DNA of 64,000 bases, from assembly GCF_947504145.1 (NCBI RefSeq), contig NZ_CANNGQ010000001.1:682001-746000 (forward strand), in the 5' to 3' direction. Position numbers and translations under genes: made by a program. How positions within the stretch are numbered: position 1 is the stretch's first letter; the number at the start of each line of letters is the position of its first letter. A model generated the notes under the pieces. It ran no database searches. It was not told the DNA's origin and saw only the letters and a program-made list of their open reading frames with translations. Below are positions 41,448 through 50,785 of this stretch, piece after piece. Source of the DNA: an uncultured Microbulbifer sp. (GTDB lineage Bacteria; Pseudomonadota; Gammaproteobacteria; Pseudomonadales; Cellvibrionaceae).

Positions 41448-43664
41448 ATGCGTCAAACACTGATCGCGATGTCCATCGCTGCCGCGCTGGCCACAGTAGC
41501 CGGTTGTAGCAAAGAAACTGAGCAGGCCCAGGTGGGCAAACCTGCGGAGCAGACTATTGCCGCTGCAGACGTTGTCTCCGATGTGGCAAAAAGCAACCCG
41601 CTGCTGGCAAAGTGGAAGGGCTCCTATGGCGGCGTGCCTGCATTCGACAAAATGAAGGTCGAAGACCTGAAGCCGGCCCTTGAATACGGCATGGCTCAGA
41701 ACCTGGCGGAAATCGACAAGATCGCCAACAACCCGGAAGCGCCGACCTTTGCTAACACCATTGAAGAGATGGAGCGTAGCGGCAAGGCGTTGAGCCAGGT
41801 ATTCACCTACTGGGGCATCTGGAGCGGCAATATGTCTTCTCCGGAGTTCCGCGCGGTGCAGGGGGAGATGGCGCCGAAGCTTTCTGCGTTCAGTTCCAAA
41901 ATCATCCAGAATGACAAGCTGTTTCAGCGCGTAAAGGCGGTGTACGAGTCTCGTAACGATTCTGACCTTACAGCGGAACAAAAGCGTGTGGTTGAGCTGG
42001 TGTACGACGAGTTCGCCACCAATGGTGCCACTCTGTCTGGTGAAGACAAGAAACGCTATGCGGAAATCAATACCCGTCTGGCGGAGCTGCACACCAAGTT
42101 CGCCAACAACGTGCTGGCGGATGAGGAAGGTTACGATATTTTCCTGACCAAAGATCAGCTGGCCGGGTTGCCGGAATCCTTTGTGAAAGCCGCGGCTTCA
42201 ATGGCTGAGGAAAAGGGCCAGAAGGGCAAGTACGCGATCAAGAACACCCGTTCTTCCATGGATCCGTTCCTGACCTATTCAGCAGACCGCGCTCTGCGTG
42301 AAAGGGTGTGGACCAACTACTACAGCCGCGGTGACAACGGCGGTGAGCACGACAACAACGCGATTATTGCGGAGATCCTGCAGTTGCGCGACGAGCGTGT
42401 AGCCCTGCTTGGATTCGACAACTACGCCGAGTGGCGCCTGCAGAACCGCATGGCGAAAAATCCGCAGAACGCCATCGAGCTGATGGAAGCGGTGTGGCCG
42501 GCAGCGGTTGCCCGTGTGCACGAAGAAGTCGCGGATATGCAGGCGGTTGCGGATGCGGAGAAAGCCGGTATCAAGATCGAGCCGTGGGATTACCGCTTCT
42601 ACGCGGAAAAAGTGCGTGCGGCCAAGTACGACCTGAACTCCGATGAAGTGAAACAGTACCTGCAGCTGGACAAGCTGCGCGAGGGTATGTTCTACGTTGC
42701 CGGCGAGCTGTTCAATTTCAGCTTCAGCCCGGTAGAAGAGGGCAGTGTGCCGGTATTCCACGAAGACGTAAAAGTCTGGGAAGTAACCGATAAAACCACT
42801 GGCGAGCACATCGGTCTGTGGTATCTGGATCCGTTCGCCCGTACCGGTAAGCGCTCCGGTGCCTGGGCCAGCATGTACCGCGACCACACCACCTTTGATG
42901 GCAAGGAAACCGTACTGGCTTCCAACAACTCCAATTTTATCAAGGGTGCGCCCGGCGAGCCGGTACTGGTTGGCTGGGACGATGCGGAAACCTTCTTCCA
43001 CGAGTTTGGTCACGCGCTGCACTTCCTGGCGTCGAACGTAAGCTACCCGACCTTGAACGGTGGTGTGCGTGACTACACCGAGTTCCAGTCGCAGCTGCTG
43101 GAGCGCTGGTTGAGCACTGATCCGATCATCGACAATTACCTGGTGCACCACAAAACTGGTGAGCCGATTCCGGCTGATCTGGTGGCCAAGATCAAAAAGG
43201 CTTCCAACTTCAATCAGGGCTTTGCCACCACCGAGTATCTGGCGTCTGCACTGGTGGATATGAAGCTGCATACCACCGACCCGAAAGGTATCGATCCGGA
43301 CAAATTTGAACGCGAGACGTTGAATGAGCTGGGTATGCCGTCTGAGCTGGTAATGCGTCACCGCACCCCGCACTTCGGCCATATCTTCTCTGGGGAAGGT
43401 TACTCTGCCGGTTACTACGGTTACATGTGGGCCGACGTGCTGACTTCGGACGCATCTGAGGCGTTCGCCGAAGCGGAAGGCGGTTTCTACGATAAGGAAG
43501 TTGCCGGCAAGCTGGTGAAATACCTGTTTGCACCGCGCAATGCGATGGATCCGGCGGAAGCCTACCGTCTGTTCCGTGGCCGCGATGCGGGTATCGAGCC
43601 GCTGATGCGCGATCGTGGTTTCCCTCTCCCCGGTGAGGAAGAGACCGCGTCCGCGGGCGAATAA
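41448..43664 (+). CDS. M3 family metallopeptidase lipoprotein (Dcp-like)
   Basis: A 738-residue exported zinc peptidase of the oligopeptidase A/dipeptidyl carboxypeptidase family. Signal with lipobox VAGC (cysteine at residue 20). The zinc motif HEFGH is in ETFFHEFGHALHFL near residue 520, with the third ligand Glu about 28 residues later and the GEGYSAGYYGYMWADVL substrate loop near the C terminus. Envelope location means it can trim peptides taken into the periplasm. AGAGGA precedes the start; a strong terminator follows. Confidence 0.93.
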   Translation: MRQTLIAMSIAAALATVAGCSKETEQAQVGKPAEQTIAAADVVSDVAKSNPLLAKWKGSYGGVPAFDKMKVEDLKPALEYGMAQNLAEIDKIANNPEAPTFANTIEEMERSGKALSQVFTYWGIWSGNMSSPEFRAVQGEMAPKLSAFSSKIIQNDKLFQRVKAVYESRNDSDLTAEQKRVVELVYDEFATNGATLSGEDKKRYAEINTRLAELHTKFANNVLADEEGYDIFLTKDQLAGLPESFVKAAASMAEEKGQKGKYAIKNTRSSMDPFLTYSADRALRERVWTNYYSRGDNGGEHDNNAIIAEILQLRDERVALLGFDNYAEWRLQNRMAKNPQNAIELMEAVWPAAVARVHEEVADMQAVADAEKAGIKIEPWDYRFYAEKVRAAKYDLNSDEVKQYLQLDKLREGMFYVAGELFNFSFSPVEEGSVPVFHEDVKVWEVTDKTTGEHIGLWYLDPFARTGKRSGAWASMYRDHTTFDGKETVLASNNSNFIKGAPGEPVLVGWDDAETFFHEFGHALHFLASNVSYPTLNGGVRDYTEFQSQLLERWLSTDPIIDNYLVHHKTGEPIPADLVAKIKKASNFNQGFATTEYLASALVDMKLHTTDPKGIDPDKFERETLNELGMPSELVMRHRTPHFGHIFSGEGYSAGYYGYMWADVLTSDASEAFAEAEGGFYDKEVAGKLVKYLFAPRNAMDPAEAYRLFRGRDAGIEPLMRDRGFPLPGEEETASAGE

Positions 43665-43690
43665 TTCCGCTAGATGCCGTTAAGAAAAAA

Positions 43691-43723
43691 GGCCGCGATG
43701 TGAGAGCATTGCGGCCTTTTTTT
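43691..43723 (+). terminator. Bidirectional terminator
   Basis: GGCCGCGATG pairs with CATTGCGGCC around TGAGAG, with seven T residues after and six A before. Serves the M3 gene and the convergent Lrp gene. Confidence 0.9.
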
Positions 43724-43742
43724 GTGTTCAGTTTTTACAAAA

Positions 43743-44225
43743 CTATTTTTCGAGCAACTGATCCAGCGGCAGTTCCGTGCGGTAACGCACCTGCTTCAAT
43801 GAGAAGCTGCTCTTGATGTGGTCGATGCCCGGTAGCTCAGTCAATTTCTTGTCCAGAAATTCCTGGTATGCGTGCAGGTTCGGGACCACTACCCGCAGCA
43901 GATAATCGAAATCTCCCGTCATCAGATAGCATTCCATCACTTCCGGCCACTGACCGATTGTGGATTCGAAGTGCTGCAACTCTTTTTTGACCTGATGGTT
44001 GAGCGTCACTTGAATAAACACGCTCACCGGTAGGCCGACCTTGTCTGGCTCCAGCAGCGTCACTGCGCGTTTGATAAACCCCTGCTCGTGCAGGTTCTTG
44101 ACTCGGCGGGAGCAGGGGGAGGGCGACAGGTGGACTTTTTCCGCCAGCTCGATGTTGGGGATGGTCGCGTCTTCCTGAAGGATCTCCAGAATATGCTTGT
44201 CGATGGCGTCGAGCAGATAGGCCAT
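43743..44225 (-). CDS. Lrp/AsnC family regulator 1
   Basis: A 160-residue feast/famine regulator. N-terminal HTH: IDKHILEILQEDATIPNIELAEKVHLSPSPCSRRVKNLHEQGFI; C-terminal RAM ligand domain with VFIQVTL and a GDFDYLLRVVVPN strand. Such proteins bind amino acids. Divergent from the indolepyruvate ferredoxin oxidoreductase gene across 427 bp, it probably controls that gene in response to aromatic or branched amino acids. Confidence 0.93.
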   Translation of the reverse strand: MAYLLDAIDKHILEILQEDATIPNIELAEKVHLSPSPCSRRVKNLHEQGFIKRAVTLLEPDKVGLPVSVFIQVTLNHQVKKELQHFESTIGQWPEVMECYLMTGDFDYLLRVVVPNLHAYQEFLDKKLTELPGIDHIKSSFSLKQVRYRTELPLDQLLEK

Positions 44226-44652
44226 AGGGTTACCCGGTGTTCCTGATTCTGTGGTTCAGTCTGGCAAATACGCTGGCAATTTCAGCGGGCGAAACTCGCA
44301 ATCCGCCTTTCCTAAATAGCCAATGTAGCCCACGGCCAAGAATACTCGATGTGACCAGTTGATGGCACTGGTTCACAAACACTTGCGTGGGCGACTCCGC
44401 CGTTCAGCCACCCGGATGATACTTGATAAATATTCTCAACAAGTGGCTTTCAGTTCTTAATTATTGCAGAAATTGGTGTGGAAGTGGTGGATTCTTTCTG
44501 CCCAATAGGCTTTCCGTGGTGAATTTGGTATGACCTGCTCGACTTGGCGGTGATAGTTTACCGGCAACAACAGAATAACAGTGGAACCGACTGGCTGGGC
44601 ATCGTCCGCCGGGGTCAGGTGCCCATCAGACAAAGCGAGAAGGTCCCGATTT
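44226..44652. other. Long divergent regulatory region
   Basis: No gene is supported. It contains an AT-rich dyad (44421-44444) and should hold promoters for the Lrp gene and the oxidoreductase gene. The oxidoreductase frame is open back to 44581 but without a good start there. Confidence 0.45.
44421..44444. promoter_or_regulatory. Lrp-type operator candidate
   Basis: TTGATAAATATTCTCAA is an imperfect AT-centred palindrome, flanked by ACTTG and CAAGT. AT-centred dyads of this size suit Lrp/AsnC dimers. Confidence 0.4.
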
Positions 44653-47600
44653 ATGGCGATGGTCGAAACTGATCAGGAATTGGGCTTTGACCGGGAGTAT
44701 TCCCTCAAGGCCGCCTTTACCCGAGATGCCGGGCGTGTCTTCCTAACCGGCATTGATGCGCTGGTGCGGTTGCCTCTGATGCAAAAGCAGCTGGATATGC
44801 AGGCCGGTCTGAACACGGCCGGCTTTATCTCCGGTTATCGCGGCTCGCCTCTCGGTGGCTACGACCAGGCCCTTTGGCGGCACAAGAAGTTGCTGGCCGA
44901 GCGGGATATCCACTTCGAGCCGGGAATCAATGAAGACCTCGGAGCAACCAATATCTGGGGCACTCAACTGCTCGATCATTACCGCCAGCAGGCTACCCGC
45001 GATGGGGTTTTCTCCATCTGGTATGGCAAAGGCCACGGTGTAGATCGCAGTGCGGATGTATTCCGCCAGGCAAACATCCAGGGTACCTCCAGGCTCGGCG
45101 GGGTACTCGCCCTGTGCGGTGATGACCACACTGCCGAATCTTCTATGTTCTCCCATAACACCGATCAGATCTTCGAGTCGGTGATGATGCCGCTGCTGTT
45201 TCCTGCGACCATCGATGAGTACCTGACCCTGGGCCTCGCCGGTATTGCCCTGTCGCGATTTTCCGGTTTGTGGGTGGGCTTCAAGACCATCACCGAAACT
45301 GTGGAATCCGGAGCCTCCATTGTAGTGCCCCCGCTGCCGAATTTCGTGGTGCCGGAGGCCTTCCCGATCCCGGCCCACGGTCTGAACTACGACCCGCATC
45401 TCAACTGGCCGGCCGAGCGTATGGAATACGAGCGCCGCATGCTGGAAGAGCGGCTGCCGGCGGCCAAGGCGTTTGCTTACGCGAACAAACTGGACAAGAC
45501 CATTGTCGCAGCGCCTCAGAAGCGTTTCGGTATCGTCACCGTTGGCAAAGCGCACGGTGATCTGCTGGAAGCTCTGAAACTTCTGGAACTCACCGAGCGG
45601 GATTTACTGGAGGCGGGCATCTCGATTCAAAAGGTAGCGATGACCTGGCCGCTGGAACCGCGTGGCATGAGTGAATTTGCCCGCGGTATGGAACGTATTC
45701 TGGTGGTGGAAGAGAAGCGGCCGCTGGTGGAAGACCAGATGAAAAATCTCTTCTACAGCTGGGCTGACAGTGAGCGTCCGAAAGTGGTGGGCAAAAAAGA
45801 TTTGGACGGCAACGATCTGTTGCCGGCGATCTGGGGATTTGGGCCGGACCAGGTGGCCAAGTCCATCGCGCGCTGGCTCGCCGATACCGAGCTGGCTGCA
45901 CGCCTGGTCCCTTTAGCCGAGAAACTGGGGAGCGGCGTTCTGCAAAAGGCCCGCGGCCTGCTCGCGCGGGAGCCAATTTTTTGTGCCGGCTGCCCTCACA
46001 ACAGTTCCACCAAATTACCGGAAGGCAGTACCGGTAGCGCCGGCATCGGTTGTCATATCATGGCGCTTGGCAAAGGGCTGCGCACCGATACCTATTCCCA
46101 TATGGGCGGTGAGGGGGCGCACTGGGTTGGCCTGCATCGCTTCTCCAGCGACAAGCATATCTTCCAGAATATGGGCGATGGTACTTACAACCACTCTGGC
46201 TTGCTGGCTATCCGTCAGGCCGTAGCAAGCAAGATCAATATCACCTACAAGATCCTGCTGAACGACGCGGTCGCCATGACTGGTGGCCAGCCAGCCGATG
46301 GCGAGGTCACCGTTCCCACTCTGTCCCGGCAATTGCTGGCGGAAGGGGTGGGGCAGGTGTGCCTGGTTAGTGACAGCCCGGATTTCTGGCAACCCAAGCG
46401 TAATCTGTTGCCCACAGAGGTTCGGATTTTCCATCGCGACGACCTGGATACAGTGCAGCGCAAGCTGCGTGATACTGCGGGTGTAACGGCAATTATTTAT
46501 GAGCAGGTGTGCGCTGCGGAAAAACGCCGCCGCCGGAAGAAAGGGCAGATGGAAGACCCTGCCCGTCGTCTGCTGATCAACCACCGCGTTTGTGAAGGCT
46601 GTGGTGATTGCAGTGTGCAATCCAGTTGTATTGCCGTAGAACCTCTGGAAACTGAATTTGGCCGCAAGCGGCAGGTAAACCAGTCAAGCTGTAACAAAGA
46701 CATGCGTTGTGCCGACGGTTTCTGCCCGAGCTTTGTCAGCGTCGAAGGCGGCGAACTGAAAAAGCCGGCACTCAAATCTCTTGCGGAATCCATTGACGAA
46801 GCAAGCCGCAGCTTGACCGATGCACCCAAGCCAAAATTGGATCAGCCACTGAGTATTTTGGTAGCGGGTATCGGCGGCAGCGGTGTACTGACTGTTGCAG
46901 CCTTGCTGGGAATGGCCGCGCACCTGGAAGAGAAGGGCAGTACCACTTTGTATTTTACGGGCTTGTCGCAGAAGAACGGTGCGGTGGTGGCCCACGTCAA
47001 GGTGGGTAATACACCGGAAGACATTACTACCGCACGCATTCGCGATGGTGCGGCCGATCTGCTGCTGGGTTGCGATATGGTCACCGCTGCGGCACAGCGC
47101 ACCAAGTTCGCTGCCGGCGAAATGAAAGCCTTAGTGAATACCGCGGAAGTGCCGGTGGCGGCATTCGTGCGCGATAACGAGCTGGCATTTCCCGCCGATG
47201 AGACCACAAAGAGTATCGAGTCTGTCGCCGGAGAATATTTTGCGTTCGACGCAAGCCGCTATGCGGAGGCGCTGTTTGGGGACACCGTGGCCGCCAATCT
47301 GATGATGATGGGTTACGCCTGTCAGCAGGGCTTGTTGCCCGTCTCCCAGAGCGCGATCGAGCGGGCGGTGGAGCTGAATGGCGTGGCTGTAGAGAACAAC
47401 TTGCGTGCGTTCCGCGCTGGTCGCTTGCTGGTGGAAAACCCGCAGGCAATTGACCAGCTGTTGAGTCCTGCGCAAGTGGTCAAGTTGGTCGAGCCTCAGG
47501 ACACCACCGAGCAACTGGTTGCGCGTTTGGCGAAAGAACTCACTGAATACCAGAGCCCAGCCTATGCTCGCCGTTTTACCGCGGCGATTGAAAAGCTGAA

Positions 47601-48189
47601 GGTAGCAGAACGCAAGTTTGCCGCGGGTGACGCTCTTGCTCGCGCTGCGGCGACAAGCTTGTTTAAAGCGATGGCTTACAAGGATGAATATGAAGTGGCC
47701 CGTTTGTACAGCGGTGAGGCCTTCCAGCGTCAGCTGCGTGAAACATTCAGCGGGGACTACAAACTGAAATTCCTGATGGCACCGCCGTTGCTGGCGCGCC
47801 CGGATTCCAGTGGGCGGATTCGCAAGATCGCGTTGGGCCCCTGGCTCGCAAAGGCGCTACCGATTCTGGCAAAAGGCAAGATGCTCCGGGGCACGCCGCT
47901 GGATGTGTTTGGATACACCGCAGAGCGGCGCCAGGAGCGCAGTTGGGCGCGCGAGGTGCGTGAAGCCGTGCTTGATGTGGCCGCGGCGCTTGGCGCTGGC
48001 AATATCGATCTGGCCACGGAAATGCTGGCTTTACCTCAGCAAGTCCGCGGTTATGGCCATGTTCGCGCGGCAAAATTCGATGCAATTGTTGCACGCTGGA
48101 ACACGTTGCGTGCGCGCTTCCAACACAGAAAGAATGATGGAGAGAGCGGGCGTGACGGGGCGGCGGATGGCGTAATTGCCTCTAAGTAG
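44653..48189 (+). CDS. Fused indolepyruvate ferredoxin oxidoreductase
   Basis: About 1178 residues; a thiamine-diphosphate, iron-sulfur enzyme that turns aryl- or branched 2-oxo acids into acyl-CoAs, here with alpha and beta (gamma) parts in one chain. Pyrimidine-binding start GYRGSPLGGYDQALW; cysteine/TPP region FCAGCPHNSSTKLPEGS and GIGCHIMALG; TPP-Mg block MGDGTYNHSG; ferredoxin-like CEGCGDCSVQSSC near residue 650; then the gamma-like GIGGSGVLTVAALLG domain. ATG at 44653 chosen behind GAGAAGG. It could consume aryl-pyruvates made by the aminotransferase upstream. Confidence 0.93.
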   Translation: MAMVETDQELGFDREYSLKAAFTRDAGRVFLTGIDALVRLPLMQKQLDMQAGLNTAGFISGYRGSPLGGYDQALWRHKKLLAERDIHFEPGINEDLGATNIWGTQLLDHYRQQATRDGVFSIWYGKGHGVDRSADVFRQANIQGTSRLGGVLALCGDDHTAESSMFSHNTDQIFESVMMPLLFPATIDEYLTLGLAGIALSRFSGLWVGFKTITETVESGASIVVPPLPNFVVPEAFPIPAHGLNYDPHLNWPAERMEYERRMLEERLPAAKAFAYANKLDKTIVAAPQKRFGIVTVGKAHGDLLEALKLLELTERDLLEAGISIQKVAMTWPLEPRGMSEFARGMERILVVEEKRPLVEDQMKNLFYSWADSERPKVVGKKDLDGNDLLPAIWGFGPDQVAKSIARWLADTELAARLVPLAEKLGSGVLQKARGLLAREPIFCAGCPHNSSTKLPEGSTGSAGIGCHIMALGKGLRTDTYSHMGGEGAHWVGLHRFSSDKHIFQNMGDGTYNHSGLLAIRQAVASKINITYKILLNDAVAMTGGQPADGEVTVPTLSRQLLAEGVGQVCLVSDSPDFWQPKRNLLPTEVRIFHRDDLDTVQRKLRDTAGVTAIIYEQVCAAEKRRRRKKGQMEDPARRLLINHRVCEGCGDCSVQSSCIAVEPLETEFGRKRQVNQSSCNKDMRCADGFCPSFVSVEGGELKKPALKSLAESIDEASRSLTDAPKPKLDQPLSILVAGIGGSGVLTVAALLGMAAHLEEKGSTTLYFTGLSQKNGAVVAHVKVGNTPEDITTARIRDGAADLLLGCDMVTAAAQRTKFAAGEMKALVNTAEVPVAAFVRDNELAFPADETTKSIESVAGEYFAFDASRYAEALFGDTVAANLMMMGYACQQGLLPVSQSAIERAVELNGVAVENNLRAFRAGRLLVENPQAIDQLLSPAQVVKLVEPQDTTEQLVARLAKELTEYQSPAYARRFTAAIEKLKVAERKFAAGDALARAAATSLFKAMAYKDEYEVARLYSGEAFQRQLRETFSGDYKLKFLMAPPLLARPDSSGRIRKIALGPWLAKALPILAKGKMLRGTPLDVFGYTAERRQERSWAREVREAVLDVAAALGAGNIDLATEMLALPQQVRGYGHVRAAKFDAIVARWNTLRARFQHRKNDGESGRDGAADGVIASK

Positions 48190-48280
48190 CTCGTTACTTA
48201 TAACAAACCGCCATGGCGTGAATCTCCACCATCGTCTAAACCTAAGTAGACATAGGCGACAAATGTGGTGAGGAGCGCCA

Positions 48281-48676
48281 ATGAGATACAGGATACTGGC
48301 CGCTGTGGGCCTGAGCGCAGCAACCCTGGTTGGGTGTGCCTACCAGCAAGAGCAGGTATATGGCGCAGGAAATATTGTGATCGATACCCAGGGTGTCAAC
48401 ATGCGGCAATATCAGCTCGACCTGGCGGATTGTAAAAGTATGTCCATGGCGGCACGCAATGATGCCGGGCGGCGAGGCGTAACCCGGGCTGCCGGCGGTG
48501 CCCTGCTTGGCGGTGCCCTGGGTGCGATCATCGGCGATACCAGTAGTGCCGCAGCCGGTGCCGCTGCGGCCGGTGCCGTTATTGGCGGTGTGACCGGTGT
48601 GGGCAGTGCCCATGCAGAAGAAAACTATATCGCGCGCAATTGCCTGCGCGGACGCGGCTATCGAGTCTTGAACTAG
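48281..48676 (+). CDS. Glycine-zipper lipoprotein
   Basis: A 131-residue outer-envelope lipoprotein. The lipobox is LVGC (cysteine at residue 19). After a conserved-looking YQLDLADCKSMS, a glycine/alanine-rich zipper (GGALLGGALGAIIGDTSSAAAGAAAAGAVIGG, residues about 72-105) can insert into membranes, and the tail NYIARNCLRGRGYRVLN is typical of this family. Function unknown. GAGGAG precedes the ATG and a terminator follows. Confidence 0.88.
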   Translation: MRYRILAAVGLSAATLVGCAYQQEQVYGAGNIVIDTQGVNMRQYQLDLADCKSMSMAARNDAGRRGVTRAAGGALLGGALGAIIGDTSSAAAGAAAAGAVIGGVTGVGSAHAEENYIARNCLRGRGYRVLN

Positions 48677-48720
48677 CGCGTGTTGCATTAGCAAAGTATT
48701 CGGCAAACCACAGGATGTTC

Positions 48721-48745
48721 GCCGGGCTTTTAGCCCGGCTTTTTT
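48721..48745 (+). terminator. Terminator after the glycine-zipper gene
   Basis: GCCGGGCT and AGCCCGGC form an eight-bp stem with a TTT loop, followed by six T residues. Confidence 0.9.
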
Positions 48746-48854
48746 GCTGGCGCCGCGCTATCGCCTGTCATCAAATGGTCATAAAAATTTCATCTCCCTG
48801 ACGCCCCCCGAAGAAATATCCCGTTAGAATCTCCGCAAAATTAACGGGGGTTCC

Positions 48855-50705
48855 ATGCGTCTATTTACCAACCTGATTCTTACTTTTCTGGTGATCTGTA
48901 GCAGTGCAGGGGCACTGGCCGATCCACGTGAGGGGGTCCACTCCGAACTTGAAAACAGGGTGTCCGACATTATTGATCGGATGTCTGCAGAGCTTACGCC
49001 GGCGGAACGTATAGGATTGACCCCAAAGTCAGCTGCGGCATTTTTCACCGCGGATGAGCGAACCTACCTCGGATCTGCATTTTCACGTTTCAAGTTGGAT
49101 CGCGCTGCGGTCATTTATGTGGCTTTTGACTCCTCCTATGGTGAGACTCCCTTCTGGCTTGAAGATCAGGATTTCATGCGCCGTGAAAATCTCGATTTTA
49201 TTGTCGATGAAGAAGACCCATACCACGTCTGGTCCAAGCAGGTTCCGGCTGGTGAAGTGCAACTGGGTGTCCCTAGTTTGTCGGGCGAACTCAAGCCTTA
49301 CCTGGTGTTTGCGGCTCCAGCACAGGGCAAGCAATCGGTCGAGATAACGCCGCTGATCCCGGGGGCGGATGTGCAGCTTGCCAAGGTTGGCGGTATGCCG
49401 TTTATTGACGATAACGACTATTTCAACACTCTGCCGAAAGCACTGGTGGGGCTGCCGGTATTGCGCAGCTTCGAGAGCTGGGAACTGGTGTCCCGCTTTG
49501 TGGGATATTTTCGTGAAACCCGCTATCCGTCTTCCTCGCGCCCGGATCACTTGCAGCTGACCTGGCAGGGGAGCCCTGCCACTACGGCGACGGTGCAGTG
49601 GCGCACGGATGGCAGTGTGGACGAGAGTCTGCTGTGGGTTGCCCCGAAAGCGCAGTTTTTTACGCGTGGAAGCAAGGGCGTTGAACACAAGACAGCGCAG
49701 TTCAGCGTATTGCGCAGCCGCCAGGTGGTGAATGATCCGGTTGTACATTTGCACCGGGTAGCACTGCAGAAGCTGAAACCTTCCACGGATTATCTGTATG
49801 CAGTGAGTGTCGATAACGGCAAAACCTGGACGGATCCACGAGGGTTCCGCACCGCCGCGGAATCACCGACTGAACCCTTTTCGTTCGTCTATCTTGGAGA
49901 CCCGCAGAACGGCCTGGATCGCTGGGGCCAGCTGATTCGACAAGCTGATTTCGATTTTCCCCACGCGCGTTTTTACATGATTGCTGGCGACCTGATTGAT
50001 CACGGTCAGGAACAGGATAATTGGGATCAGTTTTTTCACGAGGGCAGCTCTGTATTTGACCGCTCTATGCTGGTGCCGGCGCTGGGCAATCACGACAGCC
50101 ACGGTGGGCACCCGACGCTGTACCTGAAGCAGTTTGCGTTGCCCGACAATGGCAGTAAAAAACTGGATCTCGGGCGCACCTATCACGTTACCTATCAGGA
50201 TTTACTGGTGGTAGTGATGGACTCCAACTACCACCTGGTGGAGCCAGAACTACAGGTGGACTGGTTGGACCGGGTTCTGGGTGAAAGTGATGCACGCTGG
50301 AAAGTGGTGATCTATCACCACCCGTTCTACGCGTCGCGTGAAGGGCGAAACAACAAATTGATCCGTGATGCCTGGGGTCCAGTTTTCGACAAGCACAATG
50401 TCGATATTGCCTTCCAGGGGCACGATCACGCCTATATGCGCACGGTGCCGATGCGTGCCAACGAGCCGGTAGTGGGCGGAGAGCAGGGTACTATTTATCT
50501 GGTGGCGGTCTCCGGTACCAAGATGTATGAGCAGGAATTGCCGGAGTTTGCCGCCTTTGGTGCGGTGAATACGCGCACTTACCAGGTAATCGATGTGGAC
50601 CCGATGGCGGGCTCCCTCAAGTATCGCGCAATCGATGATCGGGGAAATACCGTGGATCAGTTTTCATTGCAGAAACCGGCGCTTGGTGTGCAGGCACAAC
50701 GCTGA
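48855..50705 (+). CDS. Exported purple acid phosphatase-like metallophosphoesterase
   Basis: A 616-residue secreted enzyme. Signal peptide LILTFLVICSSAGALA; an N-terminal region of about 200 residues without clear family; a fibronectin-III-like PAP N-domain (residues about 220-330, SRPDHLQLTWQGSPATTATVQWRTDG); then calcineurin-like phosphoesterase motifs VYLGDPQNG, MIAGDLIDHG, PALGNHDSHGG, VIYHHPFYASREG and FQGHDHAYMR. Together these give the metal ligands of a two-metal phosphatase. Phosphate scavenging in the periplasm is likely. Confidence 0.92.
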   Translation: MRLFTNLILTFLVICSSAGALADPREGVHSELENRVSDIIDRMSAELTPAERIGLTPKSAAAFFTADERTYLGSAFSRFKLDRAAVIYVAFDSSYGETPFWLEDQDFMRRENLDFIVDEEDPYHVWSKQVPAGEVQLGVPSLSGELKPYLVFAAPAQGKQSVEITPLIPGADVQLAKVGGMPFIDDNDYFNTLPKALVGLPVLRSFESWELVSRFVGYFRETRYPSSSRPDHLQLTWQGSPATTATVQWRTDGSVDESLLWVAPKAQFFTRGSKGVEHKTAQFSVLRSRQVVNDPVVHLHRVALQKLKPSTDYLYAVSVDNGKTWTDPRGFRTAAESPTEPFSFVYLGDPQNGLDRWGQLIRQADFDFPHARFYMIAGDLIDHGQEQDNWDQFFHEGSSVFDRSMLVPALGNHDSHGGHPTLYLKQFALPDNGSKKLDLGRTYHVTYQDLLVVVMDSNYHLVEPELQVDWLDRVLGESDARWKVVIYHHPFYASREGRNNKLIRDAWGPVFDKHNVDIAFQGHDHAYMRTVPMRANEPVVGGEQGTIYLVAVSGTKMYEQELPEFAAFGAVNTRTYQVIDVDPMAGSLKYRAIDDRGNTVDQFSLQKPALGVQAQR

Positions 50706-50738
50706 GTTTCGAGTGCTGTAAACTGTTTCGGTTGACAC

Positions 50739-50767
50739 AAAAAAGCCCGGAATTTCCGGGCTTTTTT
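50739..50767. terminator. Bidirectional terminator between phosphatase and putA
   Basis: AGCCCGG-AATTT-CCGGGCT has six T after it and six A before it, serving both convergent genes. Confidence 0.92.
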
Positions 50768-50785
50768 GTGTCTGGCGAATGGGGG

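Noticed and set aside
42279-43382. 367-codon minus-strand frame opposite the M3 peptidase
   Set aside because: Antisense shadow of a strongly conserved peptidase domain.
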